NCBI GenBank assembly: GCA_021401465.1
Contig: JADDMT010000028.1
Coordinates: 186,001-250,000, forward strand
Direction: 5' to 3'
Source: Teratosphaeria epicoccoides
Lineage: Eukaryota; Ascomycota; Dothideomycetes; Mycosphaerellales; Teratosphaeriaceae
DNA: 64,000 nt
Shown here: positions 54,816 through 64,000 of the stretch, in pieces
Layout: each line of letters starts with the position of its first letter
Position numbering within the stretch: the stretch's first letter is position 1
Program-made: the position numbers and the translations under genes
Notes under the pieces: generated by a model
Seen by the model: the letters and a program-made list of their open reading frames with translations, nothing else
Databases searched by the model: none
Told to the model about the DNA's origin: nothing

Positions 54816-56115
54816 CTTGACGGCTGTGAAACCGAAGTTGCGATTGCTTGATATGGAGCTCCTGGACGTCGGTTGTTTGAAACTACGCGGGCTTCTGGAC
54901 TTGATGCTAGCAAGGATATACATGCAGTGCTGGAATACCTACATAATGCTACACTGGGTGCCTGCACGCAAGTACTACCTCCAGCTCCAGCTGTGGGGCT
55001 TCATGACGACATCATCCTCGCTAAACTCGGCAACCATCTATGGTACGGGACAACACAGTGCGCCAGACGTCTTGACGATGCAGATCGGCCATGGATACAC
55101 GTATTGCTTAGGGATGGTAAGTGCTTGGAAATGCTCCATATTACGTGCCTTCCTCTCTAAGCCATTCCGACAGCCCGTATCGTGCATGGATCTTGATGTA
55201 CCGGAAGAATCTCGGAACGCTTGATTGTCGACGCGGATTGGCGCTTCTCTTTAATTGCATCCCAAACAACGATCGTCTCAGGGTGCTCGCTCACCTGCGC
55301 CTTGTGCCCTGCTGAACCTCGTCGCCAAATCGATCGCCGGCGCCGCCAGCTCGAACAGTGCGTGCGAAACTGATATCGATGCGCTCCGGTGCATTCGTGT
55401 ACACAAATCTCTAGAATACGATCTGTGGGCATGCTTGGGTCAAGCAACTGCCCCTCCACACCTCTCCCAAGCTAAAACCGGCGGTTGACGTGTTCATGGG
55501 CGATGCCGGCCGGTTTTGCAGTGCTGTTTCGTGACTCGAAACACGTTCCAGCCACTGCTGCCCATGTGGCGACTGCCATGGTAACAAGAATAGATCGTGT
55601 GCGCTGGCATTGCGTGCGGCAAGCCGTCAGCATGAGGGAACAAGGTGATTACTATGTAGGTAGATATCAATGACAAGGTTCGCGTCGTTCGGCCAATGCG
55701 CACAAGCCCCTTGTTCACTTCGACAACTCGCCCTGCTTCGCCGCTGAGCCTACATCTTCCCAACTTCAGTCGTTCATTCTCGTAATATCGTCGTGCACAT
55801 CCAGCACGTCTTGTTATTGTCATTTTCGCGAGCATAGAGTAATAGCCGCCGTGTGCGGTATAGGCGCAGGGACCTGGATTCACCAACAGGTGCAGCTAAT
55901 AAATCTCACTCACGCGACTCGACGCGCATGCGAGTGTTTGTTCTCGTCAGCTCTGGAGCATTTCATCCTCACGCGCGATTGCATTGCTCGGGATCTGCTC
56001 TCACGTCTAACATTCCTGTAAAGGCCTTCACACGACTGCGCATCGATGAACCCCTGAGGCTCGAACGGCGCGACGACAAAAATTATTCGCTGAAGAGGGA
56101 GGTAAGGACAGCAAG
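54816..56115. other. Intergenic, no gene seen
   Basis: 1.3 kb between divergent genes. Several short frames overlap without family resemblance. The Msb1 promoter lies at the right end. Confidence 0.4.
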
Positions 56116-59100
56116 ATGCCGTTGTTCTCTCGGTTTAAGAGCAAGGGAGCACAGCCGGCAAAGGGAAAGGAGCAGACTGCCTTGTCCAATGGCACCGCTA
56201 TAGCGCCGCACAAGCCAAGGTTTCAGACTATATGGCAAAGCAAGACGGTGGTATTGGAAGAGGTGCAGGAGCTTGTCCATGCGTGCACGGCGGAGATGAA
56301 GTTGAGAGGTATGTTGCGCGTCATATCTGGGCTGCGTGGACCAGGCACCACTTGAGGCCTCTCGAGCGCTCCACGGCGTGCCTGCGGAAGAATTAGACTA
56401 ACGTCTTCTAGCTGAGGCGCTTGACTCACCATTTCTCCTCCTCCCATTTCGGCCGGACACTGATCCGAGTGGGGCTCGGTCCTTCATACGCAACTTCTAC
56501 AAGGCCAATAGTGAAGGCTCTGCCCAATATCGAGGTGCCGGTTTACAGCAGGAGCTACGGCTTGCTGATACCATTGTGCTCTGCAGCGTCCTCAAGTGGT
56601 GTTGGAGCAGAATACCTGGCGGCGTCGTGAGCTGGCCAGTCTACGAGGGATTCCAAATTGGTGAGAGGGAGTCGAATTTGGCTCGCAATGCTTTCGACAC
56701 ATTCATCCCGATTGGCGCCGCCTCTGAAGCACGAAAGAGCATCATTTTTGACTTTTTTGACGCCCTTGCTGCTGTAGCTGCACATGGAAAGCTCAATGGC
56801 TTGGGTGGCAGAAAGCTGTCAAGGCTGGCAGGCTGGTGGGCATTCGAATACTCCGACGAAGGCAATGGCTTCGAGGGTGGCTACAAGCTATGGACAGCGG
56901 CTGCGGATGCAACCAGTCATCTCTTCTTTGCCTATCTCCGATCACTGTCTCCAGAGGCAGAACAGGCTCTCGCCCTGATCGAAAGAATTCCGCGTTCTCT
57001 GCAAGCGTTGTTGGCATCGACGGAATACCCGCCGGAGCGACCCACTCTTCTTCAACGATCAACGCCACGTGTGGTCATGCTTGTGGATACCGTCTCGCCC
57101 ACGCCGTTTGCATTGCTGCGGAGAGCCAAGCACTTCGAGTTCCGCGAAAGGGACAGAGTTTTGCGCGAATACTCTGAATTCGAAGATCCATTGGATGCGT
57201 TGACGGACGAGTGCAAACGGGTCTTGTACGCCATCTCATCTACAAACTCAGCTGCTGCACTATCCAGGCATGGTCCGGTGGCAAAGACAGGGCAGGAGTC
57301 GTGGAATGCGTTTCAAAGCCTCGGCTTCTCAGATCTTGACGACAAGTCGCTGCAGACCGTCGATCGTACACCTGGTAGTCCTCAAAGCGGTCTCCGATCA
57401 CAAGCTCGGTCACGTCACGCAAATCACGGCAGACCGACCACTCCGTCATGGGCTGACTTCCTGTCCTCTGGATTTGCCGAAGACGACGTGGGAAAGGCAC
57501 CATCAACTTTGAGCTTGCCATATGATAAGGTGCTTCCGCCGCTTGGAAGCAGGACACAAACACCGGCTTACTCCATACCCGGAGAAGATGAGAGCTTGGC
57601 TCCTGGAGAGCTCGCCGCCGTGACAGATGTCGATCTGGACGATGCATTCTGGTGGGTGTGGATGACGAGCCTTGCTGCTGAAGAGACATCCGATCGCAAA
57701 GGAGTCTTTGGACGCTGCGCTTTAATCGAGACATCCATTATGAATGGCCGATGGCTGATCATGGAGGAACAAGTGAAGGGCGCTTCGCCTGATCCTGCTG
57801 AAGGCGCGTATCTGGTGCCGAAAAAGAGCCTTTTCAGCTTCACGAAACGTGGCAGAAACAAGAAGAGTAAACTGGCTGCGATTCCTGCCCCGCCTGTGAA
57901 ACGCGCAACTTCCACGACGTCCAATAGGACAGGCTTGGCGCCTGACCAGCAGGACAAGATCAAAGCCGCGGCTGCTGCACTTACTCGAAAGCAGAACGGC
58001 GACGACGTTGCGTCGATGACCGGTAGACGTGGAAGAACCGATGAAGCAACTGCTACTAAGACCAGCAGTGTGCTCACATCGGGTATGTTGAGCGAGGCCA
58101 GTCCAGCAATGAAATGGGCGAGTGCGTATGACAAACACGCCATTCGTGCTCAGTATTTGGGCGACGCATTTGCCGGAAAGGGCGCGAGCCGTGAGGATCT
58201 GGTCAGGAGAGCTTCACCTATCAACCTCAATGGGGATGGCACAAGCGCTAATGCTCACTCCTCGTCGGGCCTTTTGCCCGCCGCAACCGCATACCTGACA
58301 GACACCGCTCGGGCTCGACATACACCAGTAGTGGCAAAGGACGATGCAGCGACAGCTGGCGCAGAGAGCGCGGACGCATTAGGAGAACTCAACAACAAAG
58401 TCGTCACTGCTTTACCCACAGTTCCTTCAACCAGATCGCAAGCGGTCACTGACACGCCAATCGCTCATTTGCCAGCCGCCGACGAGGACGCGGACGATGA
58501 GGATGAGGAGGAGCCAACCTCCCGTGCCACGGCGGCTGCGGCGTCCAGTGCTCTTGACAAGGAGCTTGCTGTTGACACGCCTTCAAAGGCTGAAAAGGTT
58601 GAGAGGAAGCCCGTGCCTGTCCAGGCTCACCCGGCATTGCGGCCCCAAACTAAGGATGGTGCACCCGGGTCAAATGTCACTGGAGCCGAGCCACAGACTC
58701 CTACTAGCCCGACAAATGCGGCTGCTATTGCTGCAGCGCGGGCTATGGCCGCCAATACCTCCAGTCCAGAGTCACAAAAGCTTAAGAAGCAGCCAAGCGG
58801 TGCCAGTGGATTCAAGAAGCTTTTCGGCCGCAAGCAGGAGAAAGGCCGCGATTCGTTCGAGACAAGGCCCAGCGACAATCGGGCCAGTCTCTCTCCTCCA
58901 TCCGAGACGAATCTCGGCCGTCGGCTCTCGCTAATGCGCAAGAAGCCTGCGAGCAAGGCTGCGCCCGCCCAGGTGTCAGCACCAGAGTCAGCTCCAGAGA
59001 CGTTCCAAGAGCCTACCGCCTCTCACAACCAATTCGACGACGTATCGCGCGTAGTCTCAAGATCGGACGCCAATGCCGAAGAAGAGTTCTCTCGTTTCGA

Positions 59101-59627
59101 CCAGGGACCAACGGCTTACGTGCCAGCTGCACCAATTGAACATGTTGAGGACTCCGAGGGCGAGGCAATTCCTGCACCCGTTCCGCGCCACTACAACACT
59201 GCCTTGGCCAGCCGCATTGCGCCCGAGCAGCATGATGTGGAGCCTGCATCTGCGACTTCAATGGAGCATTCAGGTCATGTCGACGACGATGTTCAGTCCG
59301 AGACAATGATGGAGGAACAGCAGCCGCCCCGTAGCATAGAGCCAGCTCAGGACCGATGGGCGCAGATCCGCGATAATGCCGCGAAAAGAGCTGCAAGAGC
59401 GAGTGAAGAGCAGAGTATGCAGAGTCGCCAGACTGGGCACAGCACCCGAGAGACAGATGACGGCGAGACCAGTGGCGAAGAAAGTAAGTCGAGACTTTCA
59501 AATGTACGGGCGTAATCGCAACTGCTAACAGCCGACAGCCATTGAATCACGTGTTGCACGCATCAAGGCGCGAGTTGCTGAGCTTACTGGCAACATTGAG
59601 GGCAGCAGTACTACCCTAAGACGATGA
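56116..59627 (+). CDS. MSB1: Msb1-like cell polarity protein (Msb1/Mug8 domain)
   Basis: Msb1 acts in bud emergence and polar growth with Cdc42 and the Rho/Pkc1 pathway. Exons are 56116-56308, 56412-59483 and 59539-59627, giving 1,117 residues. The start MPLFSRFKSKGAQPAKGKEQ and, across a 103-nt intron, KLRAEALDSPFLLLPFRPDTDPS lead into the Msb1 domain (about 50-500): VLCSVLKWCWSRIPGGVVSW, FDTFIPIGAASEARKSIIFDFFDALAAVAAHGKLNGLGGRKLSRLAGWWAF and DDAFWWVWMTSLAAEET. After it comes a long Ala/Ser/Pro-rich disordered tail with GFKKLFGRKQEKGRDSF and many acidic stretches. The last intron (55 nt, GTAAGT..GCTAAC..ACAG) adds a coiled end, TIESRVARIKARVAELTGN. The name rests on the domain; roles outside yeast are inferred. 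Confidence 0.82.
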
Positions 59628-62600
59628 ACGAAGTGCCAATGTCTATGCTCGTAAGCGCGCTGACACGATAGTTATGCGGACAGAGCAGCCACTCTAGGGG
59701 TGCGAATGGAAGTTTCTTACACTTTGTCCTTGCGAAAGATACCACTTTTTGCGCGCTGTGTCTTGTAAGCAAGCGAGGTACATACATCTTGATCTCTGTT
59801 CAATGCGCTGATCTTCATTGATACCACTGTGGATTTCGCGCGTGGGATATTGTGTGCTTTGGGACGGGGAGTATAGCCAGTGGCTATTTGGTATTGAACA
59901 CGAGTATATAAGATTTCAGCTGCGGCGACGTAATGCTTCTAATGGGTTTTCGAAAGGCAGGCCTTTGGCAAGGAAGTAGCGTCAACATCAATCGTGCTCT
60001 TATGTGGTGCAACCTAGGTCTGGCATATTGAACCGTACTGGAACAGCAAAGCTGTCAAGCGTACCTCGGTCGTGCGCGATGACACAAAACTTCCTCTCAG
60101 TATGAGAATGGTGGCTGGGCTTGGCCACGTATGCCAAACACAAATGTCACACTGCTAAGGAGCCGGAGCCGCCCACATCTTCTTAAGGACCTCCACTATC
60201 GCCAGTGACCTCATCAGTAGATCAACCGGTTGCCTGGTTGATGCGCTCGACAGCTCGCTGACCCGAGTGACTGCTTCCTCAAATGGTTGACTGCTTTTCG
60301 ATGTAGTTGACTGACTGCTGATACGGCTGATCATCGCTCGGTGTCATGTCGAAAGATTACGGTCCGACCACGACGAGGCGTATCAGTATCAGAAAGGCAG
60401 GTGTCCTGAGTTCCTCACGTGCATCGCACGAGGCAATTCCAAATCACTGTTGCCCTGGACCACAGCAGCAGTCATTGCGGTGGCAGTAGTACGCAAAGAC
60501 GATCCGGGTTGCGACGAGCAATGGACCTCGGCGGAGAGCACCCAAGGACCTGCTTCGTGTCGCAGATGATCGCAGGGCATTGGGCAGGCACGACACTGTT
60601 CAAGCGCCGATAGGACAACGAGGCGGATGTTCTCTACACTGTCGCTGTGCCCTATAGATCGGGTGTCGAGTCTTGCTCAGCCTGACGCGGCACCAGCACC
60701 AGGCCACTTGCATGGCCCATCCCCGATGCGAACCGGCAGGCATGACAGCATCGACGACGAGTCATGCTACAGGGTACCTAGCAGGCCGCGCTTGTGGTCG
60801 CAATGATGCGAGACCCAATCACGTAGCCGGACTTTGTAGGCTCGAGCCATACCGACACCCCGAATACATCCCGAAGGAAAGCACCGGCCCAGGAACATTG
60901 GGGTCATTCAATCCAACGTAGCTCGGAGGCACAGCTGGCGTGTCACCCGCCTCAGAGAACGTGTTAGTGCTACACGCGGCAGCCGAGCCGCGAAGAACTG
61001 CAAGATACATCGAGACCAAGCCTATGGGATTGGTGCTTATTGCGACGCTACTCGTCCTCTTCCTAGACCGCTCAACTTGCGGTCAAGTGACCACCGCGCT
61101 CGCCCCTCCAGACGGTGAGGATTGCCATTGCAGGTGTAATCGTCGTCATGGAGTTACACCGCATGTGCCAAGGCGCAAGCACAGCACCTCCTCAAACCTC
61201 CAGACAGCTATATTGCCGTCTTGGCTCATGCACACCTATCGCTCTGACAACGTCAAAACCTGGTCCCAATATTTGTATGACCTCCTGCGTCGATTGCGGG
61301 TTTCGGATCTTCCTACCGAGGCAGCTTGCTGGCATGCAGCTAACCGTAGAGCCCCTCCTGGTGTCTCGGACAATGGCGCTCCCGTCAAGATCTGTTCTCG
61401 CGGCCGCAGGCTGCAGGTGCGCTGCTGCGCAAACCGAACCGACGTCATGGCATAGGTGCTGGACACGGCTTCGTGAACAGCCTGACAGACCACTGAGTGA
61501 GCGGTTAAGAGCCTCAGAGCGCCTATTTGCGTCGGGGAGAGAGCGGATGCTGCGTGTGTGCATTGCCGGCCTGCTTGCCGCGAATCGCGGATCTCTGTCA
61601 TCGATCGGCTTGTCACGATCAAGAACCGATGTACGTGGCAGCCGACCGGCGGGCGTCCGTTCCTGGTTGTGATTTAGCCCCTGTCTAAATTCGTTCCTGC
61701 GGACCGACCGCCACACTTCTCGGTTTAGAGAACGGTATCAGCATCTCTGCTTCGACGCGAACGGCACGAGGTCAACTTCCAGACCTGTGTGACCACACCA
61801 TTCATGCGACTCTCGTTGGCAAGCCCTAGAACCAGTGACTACATGAGAGATATGGCAGCACAACTACATCATGTTCTGTGGCAGGCTACTCTGGAACGCG
61901 TGGGAGCTCTCACGATGTCGCACGGACAGCGCGCTTTGGAGCGGTCTTTCAATTCGTCAAGGTCCAACTCCCAGTCCGCGCCTTTGCCACACGCTCGCTT
62001 GTAGCACCGACCATACACAACAACGAGACATCCACCGACTCCCTGGACATTAGTGTCAGAGCACATTATATAAGGAAGCGGTGACCTGGTTGTCAAAATG
62101 GGCTTGCATAGGTCTCCACGTAACGAGGTCCATGATAACCTTCATCATATCGAAAATTTATCCGTCTGTCCATCGCCATATCCATATGGCTTCGTCAAAA
62201 ACAGGAGCTCGAAGCATCAAGCAGAGCGGCAGCGGCGGCAGTGGATCTGATGGCGGCGGTACGGGCAGTAGCATCAAGCGGCAGGTCTCAGGACGCGTTC
62301 AGTCTTCCTTTCAGGCTAACAAAGTCTGACAGCATCTCCAATGACTTCACCATCAGGGCCACGTCGACCTGCGGCACTGAAGGCGTCCATGTCCACAATA
62401 AAACCCGTGCGCCAGGTGGAGGATCGTCGGGCAAAAGTAAGGCCGATTCATCAACAGCTATGATGGATCTGTGGCTCAAAGAATACCATCCCCATGAAGC
62501 GCTGGCTGTCGGCCTTGGCGTGGACCATCGGAAGATCGACAAAGACAAGAAGATCAAACAGTCCCAGCAGTAATCAAGCTTTTGTACGTCAACGAGGACT

Positions 62601-63314
62601 TCGGTCGTCCATAAACGGCATCGCAGTGACTGACAAAATTTGGAACAGGTAGATGATCTCTTATGGGCTGGCGTCGAGACATTGCTTTCGTTTGGGGTTT
62701 TGGAGTGATTTTTGGACGGCATCGAATACAGCTGGCTTACGCGTGGGCTTCCGGAGGAGCGATTTGCATTGCTGTATCGACATCAGAAGGCCTCGAGCAG
62801 GATTCAGAAGCTTGATGACCGTTGGCGACAGCAGCTGAGTCCTGTTGGCACGCTCGCTTGCCACCTTGCACCTTATATTCATCAGCATGCATGACTGCTT
62901 TTCGTTCTCTCCCCGGCTCGCGGGACCGGCAGGACTCGTGTGTGAGCTTTTATGGAAGCTGCGCAATGCTCATCTAGTCTTCTCACGCGTTTGCGCCTGC
63001 TTCGCGCCGTTTGAGCTCCCTTTTGAGCCTATCTATCAATTCGGCGCCTTGCAAAGCTTCATCAATCGATATGATGCCTGAGCGGTGCACCAGTCTCCGC
63101 AACAGGTCATCTGGAATCTACACCAGCAAGCCGGAAAACTTCGTCGGCTTGAGGTCTTGATTGCTGCGCCGCTTATTCTTCTCCGTTGCGAGAGCGAACT
63201 TCAGTGCCACGAGCATCCCCGCGTTGGGGCTTGAATGCTAGTCATCCGGCAGCTCTGCGTTCGCGTCTCGAATCTGTGGCAAGCTCTTCTTCATCAGCTT
63301 GATTCTGATTACGA
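59628..63314. other. Gene-poor region, 3.7 kb
   Basis: This is the longest empty stretch in the window. A patch at 60220-60330 is rich in GTTGACT and CAACCGGTTG words, with an inverted repeat ATCAACC/GGTTGAT. Frames at 60940-61455 and 62241-62573 are open but overlap others and resemble no family clearly; the first has a hydrophobic segment GLVLIATLLVLFLDRS that recalls the first helix of an MFS protein, too short to call. The right end is the CK2 3' flank. Confidence 0.4.
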
Positions 63315-64000
63315 CTATTGATGTACGCTATTGCTGTTCTGCAGCTCTGCTTCTTGCTGACGCACCGGTGCGAAGTATTGATGCGCCATTGCCTCCTTGG
63401 CTGTCAATCGCTCCTACAATCAATTTCAGCTTCGATCCTCACATGTCATTATTGTGATCTGCCATACCTGGTGGTCGTATCGCAATAACTTGTCCAGGAA
63501 GTCAATTGCATCATTGGAGACGAACCGCTGATTGTCAGAATTGACAAATGCATGCCAACTCTTCTTTGGAAAACGACCCAGGATGTCGTCGTACTGCGCG
63601 TCCAGCTCGATGTCGTACTTGTCGAGATAGTCAAACAGGTCTTCTGTGCCAAGGACCTTGGCAATCTTGACAAGCTGGTCGCTATTGGAATTGCCATGGA
63701 AGAAAGGCTCTTTCCTGAAGATCATGCTTGCGAACATTGCGCCCAGAGACCACATATCTAGACTATAGTCGTACTCCTGGAAGTCGACAAGCAGCTCGGG
63801 ACCTTTGAAGTATCTGCTGGCTACGCGCACATTGTACTCGGTACCGGCGTGGTAGAACTCTGCCAGACCCCAGTCAATCAACCGCAATTTCCGGTTCTCA
63901 TGGTCGATCATAACGTTATGCGGTTTCACGTCTCTGTGCATGATGCCTTTGCTGTGGCAGTAATCGAGTGCCTTGAGCAGCTCGTAGATATAGTATCGCA
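63315..64000 (-). CDS. CKA1: Casein kinase 2 catalytic subunit alpha, C-terminal part
   Basis: CK2 is a constitutive acidophilic Ser/Thr kinase with many nuclear and cytosolic targets. The gene enters from the right edge, so the start and the Gly-rich loop lie outside. The visible part begins [20 protein letters not shown], then [12 protein letters not shown] (catalytic loop), [11 protein letters not shown] (the CK2-specific DWG in place of DFG), [16 protein letters not shown] (activation segment) and [27 protein letters not shown] 54-nt intron (63467-63414, GTATGG..GTAG) joins LLRYDHQ to [19 protein letters not shown], the normal end of the kinase domain; the protein ends NSNSVHQ. No damage seen. 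Confidence 0.95.

Noticed and set aside
60940..61200. Possible N-terminal remnant of an MFS transporter (GLVLIATLLVLFLDRS)
   Set aside because: One hydrophobic segment only; no motif A or further helices follow in any frame.
62180..62573. Small Gly/Ser-rich gene (MASSKTGARSIKQSG..; MDLWLKEYHPHEAL..)
   Set aside because: Two overlapping frames, low complexity, no convincing splice join and no family resemblance.
1..64000. Repeat-induced point mutation as the cause of all pseudogenes
   Set aside because: Several stops arise at Tyr or Lys positions (not C-to-T type), frameshifts are common and TpA is not obviously in excess by eye; an index calculation would be needed.

Overview
The window is nuclear DNA of a filamentous ascomycete. 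The gene content (Dip2/Utp12, Tvp23, dynamitin, Msb1, an Rlm1-type MADS factor, Fig1, an AflR-like zinc cluster regulator), the short introns of about 50-120 nt with GT..AG ends and CTAAC/CTGAC branch motifs, and the mix of tight housekeeping blocks with loose decayed stretches all point that way. The style resembles Dothideomycetes (Capnodiales/Mycosphaerellales), but that placement is inference. Most genes needed intron modelling by hand; the exon ends given are my readings from splice motifs and frame continuity.

Layout. 1-1344: the remains of a secreted purple acid phosphatase gene running off the left edge. 1.9-9.2 kb: a sound block with ARPC2 (minus) divergent from a DHA1 transporter, then UTP12 and an IAH1-type esterase. 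9.2-22.8 kb: a loose region with a small secreted 8-cysteine protein, five decayed copies of a 2EXR/F-box-like family, and four sound genes between them (a WrbA/Ycp4-like quinone reductase with a CaaX tail, a GPATCH11-like G-patch protein, TVP23, a CLYBL-type lyase). 22.9-27.3 kb: a CorA-like transporter gene with one in-frame stop and a Fig1-like gene whose frame breaks between exons. 28.3-30.3 kb: a PWWP chromatin protein. 30.3-41 kb: a gene-poor, decayed stretch with a small conserved fungal protein, a wrecked allantoate-permease-type transporter, an ankyrin protein, an alpha/beta hydrolase pseudogene lacking its catalytic middle, an intact AflR-like regulator and a NuiA-like protein. 42-50.6 kb: a second sound block (penta-EF-hand protein, RLM1-type MADS factor, dynactin p50, DHA2 transporter). 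50.6-64 kb: sparse, with an unknown two-exon protein, a DUF3140 protein, Msb1 and, at the right edge, the C-terminal half of casein kinase 2 alpha.

Sound genes are mostly central cell functions (ribosome biogenesis, actin, dynein, polarity, Golgi, cell-wall integrity signalling). The points most worth a second look are the secreted cysteine-rich protein at 10.0 kb, the stop-containing 60-nt intron before the CaaX tail of the quinone reductase, the decayed 2EXR-like family, the single-stop CorA-like gene, and the intact AflR-like regulator beside a broken transporter and a broken hydrolase. I see no CRISPR array, no clear transposase or reverse transcriptase, and no tRNA or rRNA I can support. 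I did not find a clearly new molecular system.
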